A stretch of DNA of 64,000 nucleotides from Coenobita brevimanus (GCA_032717465.1 CM064697.1:186001-250000), one strand, 5' to 3'. Shown: positions 23,375 to 35,640, numbered from the stretch's first letter. Notes: generated by a model not told the origin, from the letters alone. Program-made: numbers and translations.

Positions 23375-23436
<62 letters not shown>
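23375..23436. repeat. (TG)n microsatellite
   Basis: 31 TG units. A 19-unit CA run (23514-23552) follows about 78 bp later in the opposite sense, so the two could pair as a hairpin. Confidence 0.96.
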
Positions 23437-23437
<1 letters not shown>

Positions 23438-23512
23438 TAGCAGAGTAGCCGTAGGGAAAAGGGAGGGACGGGTTGTGATAAAATAATGTAGGGAGTTGCT
23501 TGTGTCAAGGAT

Positions 23513-23513
<1 letters not shown>

Positions 23514-23552
<39 letters not shown>
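23514..23552. repeat. (CA)n microsatellite
   Basis: About 19 CA units. Confidence 0.96.
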
Positions 23553-23554
<2 letters not shown>

Positions 23555-23794
23555 TTCAAGGTCGGCGGATTAGCGAACTGGTGTGTATGGGGGCAGGGAA
23601 GGGGGTATGGGGAGTGCAGCCTGGCAGGTGCTATGAAGAGAGGGTAAACGGGATGGGGGGTTGGGGGGATGGGGGAAAGGAGTCGTGAACGAAGAGTGAC
23701 GGACAAGCCGGGGGAAAGAGAAAATATGACATTTGCCTCGCCTCACCTGTCCAGGTTTCTCTGTCCATGACTATACCCCATGCCCCATACCTTC

Positions 23795-23990
23795 TTCCTT
23801 AGCTGAACAAAATCGTCGCAGGAATAACCTCAACAAAAAAAATTTGTCGTTTCTGAAGGCTTTTCCACCTTGATTGTACCCGCCTGACAATTTCATGCAG
23901 CTTAGTATAGATTTTTCAAACTGGAAGGGTTAACTTCAGCCTTCACTAATCCCTACTAAGCTGGATAAAAACCCATAACTTGAACAGGAG
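23795..23990. repeat. TTAA MITE family, diverged copies
   Basis: CTTAGCTGAACAAAATCGTC is the reverse complement of the family core word GACGATTTTATTCAGCT. GCAGCTTAGTATAGATTTTT and GGAAGGGTTAACTTCAG follow on the plus strand. Probably two pieces in opposite orientation. Confidence 0.5.
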
Positions 23991-24359
23991 TCGTCGTTCC
24001 ATGAAATTTGATGAGTCTTGGTTATGAGGTAAGAATGAGTTTCCTTGGTTACTTGTCAAATCAAGCCTCTTAGCAGCCTACACCAGGCCATCAATTAAGC
24101 TAGAATGGTTAGGATCATCGCAATAACACACGCTACAACAAACACACAACACACAGATACTACAAAATATATTTCTAAGAAGGCACGATCAAAAATAAGT
24201 CTAAAGTGACGTGTGGAGAAGATTGCATCCTTTGTGATCAGCGTGAGAGAAACACGTAATGATGTCAAATTATTTTTACCAGAACAACCGTAAATTAATG
24301 AGGCCACTTCCTGAGATAGTTAAAAAAGGTGTTTTGATTATTATTCGGCCGTGATCAAG
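23991..24359. other. Unique sequence, no gene seen
   Basis: AT-rich mixed sequence, nothing recognised. Confidence 0.45.
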
Positions 24360-24960
24360 ACAAGTAGCGGCTGAGTGATGAGGAGGTGATAGAAAAGTGA
24401 ATGGTGGAGCAGTGATGAAGGAAGAAGAGGGAGGGAAGCGATAAGAGGAAAGGAGATAGGATGTTAAGGTGGCAGAGACGCGATAAGAGGAAAGGATATA
24501 GAGTGATAAGATGACAGAGAGGTGAAAGGTAAAATAAGGAAAGACAACACTGAAAAGGATAGGTGGAAGGGTGAACAATAACGACAGGGTGACAGGGAGG
24601 TGTATGTGAAGCCAAGAAAGGTGATACAACGTGGAAACTGAAGAAGAGGTGATAGAAAGGTGACAGGTGCAACAGTGAAGAGAGAAGTGAGAAGGACGAC
24701 TGAGAGGAAAAGGAATACATGAAAAGGTAGGCAATAACGGGAGGGTGATATAAAGGTGACAGATGAAGCAAAGGGAGGGAGAGAGAAAGAGAGCAGAGAA
24801 GAGCGAGCGAACGATAAGTGACGGAAAGGTGAAAGGTGAAGCGAAGAGCGACGCCAAAAGGAAGGAGGATAAGTAGAAGCAAGGTCATGAAGAAAATTAA
24901 GATGCGAACTAAATGAAAAAGTAACTGAAGACAGGAACGAAACTCACGGGAAAACAATAA
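24360..24960 (+). repeat. Purine-rich tract with a GTGATA/AGGTGA theme
   Basis: Irregular AGAGGTGAAAGG, GGTGATAGAAAGGTGA and GATAAGAGGAAAGGA words. Hydrophobic Leu/Ser-rich minus-strand frames are artefacts. Confidence 0.7.
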
Positions 24961-25207
24961 AATTCAACGACATGTTTCACACACACACACACACACACAT
25001 CCATCCATCCATCCACTCAACTACCACAAACTTAAGCACATAACACACACGCATACAAAACACAAAGAAGCAATGACCCATACTGTCTCTTTCTCCACAA
25101 AAGAAAAAAGAAAAAAATCACTCAAGCCTAACCTAACCTAGCCTACCCTTCACGTCCACATGGCACCACACCCTCCAGCAGTATCACATGGACCAATCGA
25201 AACCTAT

Positions 25208-25600
25208 AGAACTACAAAGCACAGAGAGCATACTCCGCCAACGCCAATAAAATTAATGAGTTACTGTCGTATTTCCTCTTTCTGTCAAATGAATACTTTC
25301 AAGGTCTCACATAGTCAGTTAATTCTACGGTCTTAGTCTGCCCTGCTACAGATATACAGAGAGCGCATACCTCCACCAACGCCAATAAAATCTATTATTT
25401 ATTACTACAGGATCCAGATCCACCTCACACTCTAACCAACTTCTCCTTGACCCACTGCCCACCTGCCCACCAAATTGTATTGAAATCCGATAACGACTTT
25501 TTGAGATATCTTGTACACAGACACACAGACGAACACAGATGAATACATAAACTCCGTCCAACTTCGGTGCAGGAAGTAATAAAAGCGATATGTCAACTAA
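25208..25600 (-). repeat. Widely dispersed metazoan repeat (GGAGGTATGCGCTCTC family), two pieces
   Basis: On the minus strand the main piece (about 25350-25600) has TTCCTGCACCGAAGTTGG, a GTCTGTGTGTCTGTG run, ATCTCAAAAAGT, CGGATTTCAATACAATTTGG and, at its 3' end, TTGGCGTTGGTGGAGG then TATGCGCTCTC. A second piece at about 25208-25250 repeats GGCGTTGGCGGAGTATGCTC. From memory, repeats with this layout occur in many aquatic animal genomes; the conceptual peptide ending RFYWRWWRYALS is not a real protein. Confidence 0.5.
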
Positions 25601-25739
25601 CCAACTGTTTCTTTCAGGCATCAAAATTTCGTATACATTAGCTATTTATTCTTTAAGACTGAATTACAGTATAAGTAAGTGTTCTGAAGAAAATGGAAAA
25701 AAGGTTCATTTTCTCTGATATCTTACCATGTAGAACTCC

Positions 25740-25752
25740 CCCCCCCCCCCCA
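25740..25752. repeat. Poly-C run
   Basis: About 13 consecutive C residues, the longest C homopolymer in the window. Confidence 0.9.
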
Positions 25753-25939
25753 ATTTAAGGAAATCAGTATTAAAATGAAAATGACTAGGCTATTCTGAAG
25801 ACTCCTTCACTTCTCATGCACGATTATAGCTAAGCAAAATCTTACCGGTGATGTCACTGCTGTTATAACTGCCTCAATTATATCAACATACTGAAGTTGT
25901 TTGGGTTACCAGGCACGATGAAACAAGACATTACTCTCT

Positions 25940-25961
25940 CTCTCTCTCTCTCTCTCTCTCA
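25940..25961. repeat. (CT)n microsatellite
   Basis: About 12 CT units. Confidence 0.9.
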
Positions 25962-26059
25962 AGCTTCACTTAGCTGAATACAACCGAACGACGTTAGATT
26001 ACAAACGATATAATGCGACGACGAGGGGGTAAATGAATCCTCCCCCTGATCATCGCCTT

Positions 26060-26345
26060 CACTTGACCCTTTAAATGCTACATCAGTATTTTTCCAGTTC
26101 AGCAAAGTGGCGTGGTGTTAGACTGAGTAAAATACCGGAATACACCAATAACAAGGAAGGAGTTGCTCGATACAGTCTTCAATATTTCGACGACTTGGGT
26201 TTCTCTAAACTGAAAAAATCGCCTTATGATAGTCTAAATATAATACCTAATTGCAGTACCAGCAGCATAAAGGTCAACCTCTTGAATTCGACGACGTAAT
26301 TTGTCGATATATTCTTGCCGCCTCCACACGATTATATTTAAATTG
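26060..26345 (+). repeat. TTAA MITE family, diverged pieces
   Basis: ACTTGACCCTTTAAATGC near 26062 and GCCGCCTCCACACGATTATA near 26316 resemble the family's terminal and core words. Weak match. Confidence 0.35.
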
Positions 26346-28000
26346 GAAAGGACCTCTGAATGGATGAACTTAACCTATACTTAACACTCAAATAAAAAAC
26401 TTATCAGACTATCAATAAAACCGTCTTAAGATAGCATGAATTAAGTAACAGATAGATGCAAATAGACAGGTAGATGTAATGTAACAGACAGATGTAGATA
26501 AATGTAGAAGCTTCGCAGTCCTACTATAGGGCATTGTTAAGTCACTGAAGTCTACCGGAATGAAGCACCTAGATTCTCAAAAAATGTTAGTGAGCGACAG
26601 ACGGATAGGGTCGGTCCTAAAGATGCTCCCACATCTAAACATGCGTCCTTGGGTAGTGGGGTAGGAAGGTTGGCAAGTCCAGAATACAGTAATGGGTATA
26701 CAACTCTGAATCTCCTCTCATCCCACACGCTCCCTTGTTTCTGTGCTTTTTTCGTATTTTGTTTCTCTACCTTTCTTCCATCCCTACATCTTAACAATAA
26801 TTTTCGAACTGCATTCTTTTATTTCAAGTTTATGACCTTCTTATGGATGACAGCCACCAAATACACACTAGCACCACCAAAATGCGACTTTTAACTATAT
26901 GAAAATCACTACCGCGATTACTGATACAGTAATCGACGCTTACGTGGAATGGGGCAAAACGAATCCATAGAGTGTTACATCCTGCAAGGAGAGATCTGAG
27001 TGCTAGAAAATGTTTTTAGGCTGTAACTTGCGTAATGTTGCTCCAATGCTGCTCTATGTATGAAACAAAATAAAAAATCCCCAGTTGTTTAAAAGCGTTG
27101 TGATGCGTAACTGGTTCGTGTACGTTTTATCGTTTTGGAGTTATGGCTGATGACGAAAGAAGAAAGGGCAAAATTGAACTTCTGTGATACAATTTCGCAG
27201 CTCCTTCGAAGGTCAGCGGGCCTTTGTGAGTAGCTTCGCACTTAGACAGGGAATATATTTCAGTTCATTTGCTTAAAATTAGGCTTCGTGAGCACCCTGA
27301 TGCGCGTGTCCGTAAACTTTATGTACGTGACTTCACCTGAACATGCGTCATCCCTCTTTAGTAATGGCTGCCGCAATTATTGATACAGAATATCTTAACA
27401 ACGAGCACTTTCCAACCCCTCTTACCAAAACGGAAAAACCAATAAACTCCAAACCTGAATGACATTCCCAGCAGAAAGCAAAAATATAGCAACAAAAGAC
27501 GTCACTGTATTGAAGGGGTGAAAGTATTTTAACGCCGAAACCAGCTGGCCAGACCCTACCCAGGCAAAACCCCCAGATGCAACCACTTACACCCACCCCG
27601 CTGCTACGCCAAATAGGGGCGGGGGTTACAGTCCATAATTACGAAGCCTTTTAACCTTAAACTGCGTAAATAAATGTTTATTTATGCTTTTATCTTCACT
27701 CATACAGTACTTCACATCCAGACTAAAGGGAACATTACAGCGAAAAACACAAAAGCAAAACAAAACGATCTTCGAGTTACGCAAATTGCCCTGTCTTTCA
27801 ATTAGTTCGTCCACTTTGATGACGCTGTTTTTATTGTATTTTGTTGCTACCATACGATTTTACTGAACCTAAGAGAGCACCGGAATAGTTAAAATGCTGA
27901 TGAAAGCTGTATGTAACCCCTCCATCTCGAAAACGTATATATATATATGGATTAAATGGGTTGGGATCCTTGATAAATACGGAGCTTGAATGATAACAAG
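26346..28000. other. Unique sequence, no gene seen
   Basis: Mixed AT-rich DNA with short meaningless ORFs and no mobile element termini that I recognise. Confidence 0.45.
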
Positions 28001-28025
28001 AGCAGCCACACAGGCGCACCACTTG

Positions 28026-28046
28026 TGACGTCACGGGTTACGTCAT
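28026..28046. promoter_or_regulatory. Pair of CRE-type sites
   Basis: A perfect TGACGTCA (28026-28033) lies 4 bp from TTACGTCAT (28038-28046). Paired CREs are typical of CREB/ATF-responsive promoters or enhancers, but I see no exon beside them. Confidence 0.3.
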
Positions 28047-28539
28047 CAAGGGAATGTAAACAAAGAGGCCAAAACAACACACTGGGTCGCGTCTCGGGCT
28101 GGAAAAATATTTGGATTATTCTTTTCTTACAACACACATTGTTCCAGAATTAAGAAAGGATACTGCATAGTTAAGGAACAATGGTGCAAAATTCAGAGGC
28201 AGCATCCCAAAATATACTGTACAAGCATATTTCTATATATGAAAAAGGGAAGGGGAAAAAAAAAGAGCCAAAGGTTGAACCAGAAAAACTTGTCCCTTCC
28301 ATAGTATGCATTATACCTAAGGATTCTATATAGTTTTCTTTCCTTCTATCTTCCTTTCTCTTCCTCCTACTTTCTTCCTTTTTCCTAACGCACCCATAAC
28401 GGTAAATGTTGATCACTCTCTTGCTTTCATAAACCTGCATTCAGAGTCAATACACATTTCAGATTAAACTACTAGTGGTCAGGAAAAGTAAAGACATGGG
28501 AAGTTCTGATAGAAATACTGGAAGTGGGAATTCAGTGCA

Positions 28540-28641
<102 letters not shown>

Positions 28642-28722
28642 CCAGGCCTCGGATTCACAGACTTAGCATCAGTATTAGTTTTCTCAGGAAGACTATGAGC
28701 CACAGGAAGATTCTGCATCCCC

Positions 28723-28726
<4 letters not shown>

Positions 28727-28771
<45 letters not shown>
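28727..28771. repeat. (CA)n microsatellite
   Basis: 22 CA units. Confidence 0.96.
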
Positions 28772-28773
<2 letters not shown>

Positions 28774-28879
28774 CCCTCTCTCGTTTTTAACTCTCTTGCT
28801 AAAGCTAACCGATATCCTCAGTCTTTACTGTACACAATGGTCATTTGTAAAATTTTTCTCAGTCTGTCTTTCCATCTGC

Positions 28880-29815
28880 CTATGGGTTCGTTTACACGAT
28901 GAGTTACTACAGGCACGCATGGTGGTCGAGCGCGTGTTTGATCAGCTGTGAAGCATGGGGACGAGCACAGACTAACCATGTGTACAAACAGCTGCCGCAC
29001 TCATGTGGTTATCAGTTTCAGCTACTTTCAGTACCGACTGCGTTCAGCGTTTATTTTCTTCCTGGCAGTACCAGGCTTGCACAAGGGATTAACAATTTCC
29101 ACATAACTATACATTTCTCTATAAGCTTTCTTTTTGAGTTTTTCAGTGTTCATTACTTGTCCCCCGTTAGAGAAACGTCCAATTCCTACGCAATTGAACT
29201 TGTTGCAACGGTAATGCCCCTGTCCACTCAGATAGTGGTTTTGACTCCTGACGGTCACCGGTGCGAGGTGTTGGCGAAAGCACAACGTTCATCCTTGCTT
29301 TTAACAAGTACTTATGTAAGGTATGGCCAAGGGTAGGTTTACCAGTACGAGGAGGCTAATGAAGCTGAAGCCTCAAGCCCCAATCTTTGGGGAAACAGTA
29401 AATTTTAAGAACACGCCAAGCACAATAATGCACTAAAAATCTACATATTCTGAGCTTAATTGAATGAAAAAATACAATAACATCAATTTGTGTTTACAAG
29501 TTCTGATCAATGGTAAAAATACAATGGCAAAGTCTTCTATGTAGTGACACATGTCAGCAGCTAATTACGAGTAATGTATGCATGTATGAATGCATAGGGC
29601 CTCTAAGCAGAATTAGCCTCAGGCCCCAAGTACTCCTAGTCTAACCCTCACTTGGATGTGACAGAGATCAACATATGTGATCATGCAAGTGCTATGCTCC
29701 TACTTGTGACTTCCTGTGAAGGGTTAATGATACTACTCGTACGTTTCCTTTAAAACGATCATCGCCCAAGTACGACTCCACTGCCTGCATGTGCAAACGT
29801 TCCTAAGTCGCGTCC
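28880..29815. mobile_element. Possible DNA transposon remnant with weak terminal similarity
   Basis: The left side begins GGGTTCGTTTACACGATG...ACAGGCACGCATGG. The right side, read as reverse complement, begins GGAACGTTTGCACATGCAGG. The similarity is imperfect. Inside, AAGCCTCAAGCCCCAA (29367) and TAGCCTCAGGCCCCAA (29619) form a near-direct repeat. There is no transposase frame. Confidence 0.25.
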
Positions 29816-30263
29816 CTATCCATCATAAGGAAGACGGAGAATTGATGGAAGATGGCAGTCTCAGTTTACAGTCCACCGGCATTTAGGGTAAGATGAACCT
29901 GGGGCTACAACAAAAACAACAACAACAATCATGGTGCTGCTGCCAGATCATCATAAGAAGTTAGGGAGAATAATCAGGCTATGAAGGGATTATTGGAGAT
30001 TGTTTTTAAGTCCATCACCACACAGTTTCTCCACAGTAAATAAAATCGTCTGGAGACAACAAAGATACACTTAAATAATACGTTATGAGACTGACTGGTT
30101 GAGGGCTGACTAGGTTTCCATTTAGTAGTTACTAGCCTTGGCGAACAAAATTAATCTAGGCGTTGTTTAAATAAAAACTGTGCAATACATCTAAAATATA
30201 TGATGGACTATGCGAAAAGCTTGCGTTGTACCCTTCCTAACTACGTGCACTTTCCCCCTCAAC

Positions 30264-30267
<4 letters not shown>
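29816..30267. other. Unique sequence, no gene seen
   Basis: Mixed sequence leading up to a poly-A run. Confidence 0.4.

Positions 30268-30300
<33 letters not shown>
30268..30300 (+). repeat. 33-base poly-A run
   Basis: Pure A run, likely the tail of a retroposon on the plus strand. The body upstream is not recognised. Confidence 0.7.
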
Positions 30301-30303
<3 letters not shown>

Positions 30304-31150
30304 ACGCTCATAGGCAGCAAGGCTGTGTCCTCAGCGAAGTTCCTGAACATAAGAGATAAAAAGCTTTGGTCCTATTCCCTGGCAATGAATATATAATGAG
30401 CTGCTAGGTTAAATACATATGATTAAATATATGGCCATATGGAAGTAAATGTGTGTCAGCGTAAAGGGATCCTGATATAAAGTAAGGGTATACGTAAGAA
30501 TAAAAAGTACTGAGCAAAATGCAGGAGTAATGTATCACCTTTATAATTTAGGATAACTTACTTCATTTTTAGAACTGCTTTCTGTCTTTCTTGTAAAATT
30601 TCCATCGCACGCTTCAGCAATCCAAGGTATTTTATTCTCCTATTTTCCTGTAGGCTGACTGAGTTAGGGTTTTGGAGGGTGGGGGAGAACTTTCTACTTC
30701 GTTATTCTATGCCTAACCTTTTACCATTAGACGGTACGAGTTTCTGTTAATAGTATGGCCGAACCACCTAAAAAGTACCGTATGGTCTGAGCATCTTTGT
30801 AACTATGTAATGCACACTATTACTCATTCATCATACTTATATCACACTTCCAAACTCTCTCTCTCTCTCTCTCTCTAGGTAGGAACAAGGATTAAACTGT
30901 CGCCATTTCCTTCCAAACATTTTCTTACCCAAGCGAAAGAAAAACGAAAAGAAAAGGAAAAAATCGAGACGGAAATTGAGGAGACAAGCGATTTTTTATT
31001 TTCACCTTTCCTTTCTGAGTCTTTTTTTTTTTTTCCACCTTTTATTTTTGAACAAGGAAATAAATAGCATCTTCATCTGGTGAAAGGCGAGGGGGCCCCG
31101 GGTCTTTATAATGGAGGCAGACAATGTGAGGGAAAAATCTATTATATAAA
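30301..31150. other. Unique sequence, no gene seen
   Basis: AT-rich DNA with one short (CT)n run near 30857-30878. Nothing else. Confidence 0.45.
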
Positions 31151-31159
31151 TATTTCAGA

Positions 31160-31740
31160 TGTGAGGGAGACAAAAGGTAAGGGGAGAGGAGGAGGAGGAG
31201 GAGGACGAGGAGGAGGAGGAGGAGGAGGAGGAGGAGGAGGAGGAGGAGGAGGAGGAGAATATGACATGGAAGAAGAGAGGGGTTGGGGGAGGGAAGGAGG
31301 AGACAAGCAAATGAAGGATATAGAGAAGGAGGGCAGAAGGGTGGGCATGTGGAAAGAAGAGAGGGAGGCAGAAACTGAAAGGAGAAAAAAAAATGAAAGC
31401 AGGCATGGAAAAACTGAGTAAGAGAGGAAAGAATGAGTATGTAGTAAAGGGAGAGGAAAGAGTTGGGCAGGGAGAAAAAAAGGGATGGAGGGGGGAGGGA
31501 GGGAGGAGTGAACGGGGTTCGGAGGGTAGGGAGGATGAAAGAGGGTCTGAGAGAGACAGAGGAAGGTGGAGAGGGCCTAGGAGGGAGGGAGGAAAAGAAA
31601 AGGCCTGGGAGGGAGAGAGAAAAAATTGAGGGAATGGGAGAGAGGAGGAGAAGAGGGTCTGGGAGGGAAAGAAAAGAAGTCGGGAGAATACAATGCACTG
31701 AAAATGGTTGATAGAAAGGGAGAGACGTTGAGATAAATGG
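31160..31740 (+). repeat. Purine-rich tract with (GGA)n core at 31186-31258
   Basis: About 24 GGA/GAG units with one GAC interruption, then several hundred bases of GGGAGGGAGGA-type purine sequence. Confidence 0.88.
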
Positions 31741-31757
31741 GAGAGGGGAAACCTTAA

Positions 31758-31840
31758 CAGACTAACCTAATGTAACCTAACCTTATCTCAGCTAACCTAA
31801 CCTAACCTACCCTAGCCTACTCACCTAACTTGACCCTCCT
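31758..31840 (+). repeat. Degenerate CCTAA tract
   Basis: CTAACCTAA, GTAACCTAACC and CTAACCTAACCTAACC words, a short decayed telomere-type array on its C-rich strand. A similar mini-tract is at about 25126-25148. Confidence 0.55.
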
Positions 31841-33110
31841 GGAAAAGAAAAGGTGCTCAGTGCAAGTACAAATCGGAAATGTGCGTCACGTTAACACCCC
31901 CTGCACAGACATACGGCACAGCAGACAAGGCGGTGTTGAGGGCAAGGCCACACCAAGGACGATTTTAAGGACTCAGATTCACAAATAAACTTACGATCCT
32001 TTCCCTCTCGCAACACAGACTTGTTTTTGCAGGAAGAACTTGAGAACTGGGGAGATTATAGACTACCTTCTCATATCCTTGTTCCTTCTGTAATAACATA
32101 AAGTAGCTCATGATAACTGTCTTCTGGATAATAAGATTTTCTGTGTTTTTGCAGAAATAACAAACGCGCGGGAAAACTATACACTCTTTTTGTCCTTCCA
32201 GGAAAAGTACGAGAGGGTGTTGACCGTAAGTATGCTTGCTAATCTAGCCACAGGATATCTAAAAGGGGTACAGACCTAGGGGGGTTAAGTGGAGGTATGG
32301 GCAGACATGACACACAAAGAGAAACTAAGATAAGGTTGTAGACAGTGGCTTGATGAAAGTTATGTGGAGGGCAAGAGAGATACTAGGCACAGAGAAACAG
32401 AAGATACAACAGTGCCAGCAGACTCTGGTACGGTGAAGACATCAGGGGGTCGGGAAAAGGGCATGGAATATGGGTGGCACAAACGGTGAAACGGAAGATA
32501 CTGTAGTGATATACGCGTTTGTTCTAACGTGAAAAATTTCTCCAGTCCCATTTCAGATGGCCAAGTGCAGCAATTTTAGCCGTTTGAATTCTGGTAGCAG
32601 CAAGCAAGACATGGAGACATTCTCATCTCATAACTAAGGCTCTTGGAATTTCACGCAATCACGACTTTGATGCTATGAGAATGGATCAGTTCAGTCATGT
32701 GAAAACAAACTGACTATAGTGGCTAGTGGTGTGGTGTGGTGTGGTGTGGTGTGGATTTCTCAGGCAGTACCCCAACCCTACCCCCCTAGCGACTGGTGCA
32801 TGAAAAGCGTTCCTGCGTTCCTGACACGGGAGGTTATGACTGCCTGAGGTGCCTTCCTCCCGGGCACTAGGCACGCACTGTGTAAACTGGGTGCCGGCAA
32901 TAATGACGCAGGGAGGAGAGGAACAGTGAGAAGAAACTTAGAATATGAAGTGTAGATGGACTGCAGGAGAGACTGGAGAGGGAACAGGATATATGGGAGA
33001 GAAAGGAGGGAGAGAGAATGCAAAGAAGAATATTGGAAACGGGCAAAGTGACACAGGCGGAAAGAAAAGGATAGAAAACGTCCAGAAAAAAACTAAGAAA
33101 AAAAAGTAAA

Positions 33111-33111
<1 letters not shown>
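31841..33111. other. Unique sequence, no gene seen
   Basis: Mixed sequence. GTGGT repeats about five times near 32728-32754. No gene recognised. Confidence 0.45.

Positions 33112-33196
<85 letters not shown>
33112..33196. repeat. (GT)n then (GA)n compound microsatellite
   Basis: 23 GT units then 20 GA units. Confidence 0.97.
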
Positions 33197-33200
<4 letters not shown>

Positions 33201-33229
33201 TGATGCTCACAGCGCCTGAGGCAGTGTTA

Positions 33230-33500
33230 TTATGAGAGGCAGGTAGGGAGGGAGGCAGGTAGGGAGGGAGGCAGGTAGGGAAGGAGGCAGGTAGGAAGGG
33301 AGGGATGGAGGTAAGCAAGTAGGAAGGCGGATGGAGATGGAGAGAAGGAGGTAAGCAGGGAGGAAGAGCAGAGAGGAAAGATGCAAGAGAGGTAACCAGA
33401 GAGGGATGGATGGATGGATGGATGGATGGATGGATGGATGGATGGATGGAGGGAGGGAGGGAGGGAGGGATGGATGGATGGATGGATGGATGGATGGGTG
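33230..33500 (+). repeat. 18-bp (AGGCAGGTAGGGAGGG) repeat, then (ATGG)n/(GGGA)n
   Basis: About four copies of GGCAGGTAGGGAGGGA at 33237-33305, then two ATGG tetranucleotide arrays (33404-33448 and 33471-33500) separated by a GGGA block. Confidence 0.88.
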
Positions 33501-34195
33501 GGTGAAAGTGAAGGATAAGAGAAGGTAAGGAGATAACTAAGTAGGAAGGACGGTAGGGAAAGATGCGGGTAAACAAGCAGACAGCAGACAGATTGAGGGA
33601 AGGAGATAGGGGAGGGATGGAGGAAAAGATGGAGGGCGATTAGCTGGGAAGGGGAGAGGAAGGGGGAAGGATAACAAGATAGGTATGATGGGACTGGAGG
33701 ATAGTATTGGAGGATGGAGGGAATAGGTAGAGAAAAAGGTAATCCGAGCGGGAGGTAGATGGGGAAGTAAGGAGATACGTAGCTACAGCAGGAAGGGAAG
33801 GAGATAAATACAGACCCAGAATGATGGACTGGCATGGAGGTAGAGACTGAGGGGAAAGGTAAAGATGTAGGCAGGTAAAGAGAGAAAGGTAGGCTGGTAC
33901 AGAAGGATGGGCGTAGGCTGGCAGGCTGGGAGATATGGAGGGAGGAAGGTGAAGAAAAAGGAGACAGGGAAGGAGGAAAGTAAGTAAGGATGGATGGAAG
34001 TAAGTAGGGAGTAAGACAGGAGGGAGGGGAAGGAAGATATGAAAGTAGACTGAGAAGGTAATAGGGAAGGAGGAAGGAAGAAAGGAAGGCAGGATGACGG
34101 GTAGACTAAGATAGGTGAGGGAGAGGAGCAGTGTGGAAAGGGGAAGGAGAGAGAGAGAGAGAGAGGGGGGGGGGTACGGGGTGGTGAGAGAAAAG
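33501..34195 (+). repeat. Purine-rich tract
   Basis: GGAAGGAGG/AGGTAG-rich plus strand, ending in a GGGGGGGG run near 34167. Confidence 0.78.
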
Positions 34196-34264
34196 GGTGA
34201 CTCTTCTTCCTCATAGTAAGGACAAAAACGCTAATGCAACCATTGAACAATGTACACAATGGTG

Positions 34265-34800
34265 TCTTGTGTACCCCCTCTCTCACTCCCGCTTCTTTCT
34301 ACTCTCTCTCTCTCTCTCGCCTTATCCTCGTTCCTCTACTCTCTCTTCTTTTTCTTCCTTCCTTCTCTTTCTCATATTTTCACTTCTCTTGTCATCTCTC
34401 TCTTCTTAATCCCTCCCCTTTCTTCCCTTTTTTCCCCCTCACTTTTTTTTCTTCCTTTCTCTCTCTTGTTCTTGGTTTCTTTCCTCTCTCTCTCTCTCTC
34501 TCTCTCCCTCGTACTTTCACAACTTCTCTCCTCTCTGCTCCTCTTACCTTCGCTCCTTTCTCCCACCCCTCTCTCTCTCTCTCTCTCACTCACTTTTGCC
34601 TCCCTTTCCCTCGTTTTCTTGTTCATTTCCTTCTGCATTATCTCTCTCTCTCGCCGCTCTTAACTTCATTCACTGCCATTTACACTCCCAGACCTCTCTC
34701 TCCTTGGTGTCACTTCCTTCCTCCCGCTCACACACCCTCATACTCTCTTTACATTCATCCCCACCTCTCCTTTAACCCCTTCTGCCCCACGATGATTTAT
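34265..34800 (+). repeat. Pyrimidine-rich tract
   Basis: CTCTTTCC-rich plus strand directly beyond the purine tract, so the strand bias flips around 34200-34260. The ORFs are artefacts. Confidence 0.78.
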
Positions 34801-34904
34801 TAACTACCCTCCACCTGACAGTCAGAGGAGGGTGTTGTTATTATTGGGGTCAACAGGTGTCTGTCCGTTGAGTCGGGCGGCAGGGCGGGCGTAGAGATTT
34901 CGTT

Positions 34905-35310
34905 TCCGGGCCAGAACTCAGAAAGTATTCACTACAGAGTAATGAAGTTTCACACAGTTACGTGTATTATAGTGAACTGGTGCCTTTTGATAAGTAGAAC
35001 GCTGTGTCTTCAGTATTTTTTTTTTTTTAATAACGAAAAGGTAAAAAAGAAAAAATAATTTTTCGGTTCCGGGCCAGGACTCAAAAACTAATAAAATACA
35101 AGCTTCACACTCTCCAGGAATATGTGTTAATATGCATCCTGGTGCCTTTTGGTAGTTAGAATGCCATGAGATTATACAGTTATGAAACTGCAAAAATACA
35201 TAAAACATTATTTTAATGCATTTTTCTGTTAAAACTTTGCAACTATTAAACCCAGGAGGCAGAAATTGTACATGATAAATGATTATGAAGTTTCATGACT
35301 ATAACAATTA
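34905..35310 (+). repeat. Diverged tandem duplication, unit about 165 bp
   Basis: GGGCCAGAACTCAGAAA...CTGGTGCCTTTTGATAAGTAGAA (34910-35010) recurs as GGGCCAGGACTCAAAAA...CTGGTGCCTTTTGGTAGTTAGAA (35072-35162). A third, weaker piece starts near 35249. Confidence 0.65.
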
Positions 35311-35539
35311 TGTTATCATAAAAATTGGCAGCCTAAATGAAAAAAGCACAAGGCATAATTTCATCATATCTGCTCATAACTTCATTATCACAATGGATAA
35401 ACTACTGAAATTTTAAAATTTTAATGTCTTTGTGTTATACAGAGAAGGAGGGGGGGGGGAAGGTGAGGGCCGTTATGTGCTTGGTTAGCTGTGCAGGGAG
35501 GTGGGGGGTTATGTGCTTGGTCAGGTGAAGAGTTGCAAC

Positions 35540-35635
35540 GGCGTAGGGCTGCCTATATTTTTTATTCTTCGTTACATCCAGACGATTTTCCTCACCTTAG
35601 AAAAACCTTACCGACCTTAAGGGTTCGACCTACTT
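35540..35635 (+). repeat. TTAA MITE family fragment
   Basis: TTACATCCAGACGATTTTCC then TCACCTTAGAAAAACC, the family's core word order. It lies immediately upstream of a SINE. Confidence 0.5.
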
Positions 35636-35640
35636 CATAA

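Noticed and set aside
25346..25624. 92-codon minus-strand ORF ending RFYWRWWRYALSVYL
   Set aside because: It is the conceptual translation of a dispersed non-coding repeat.
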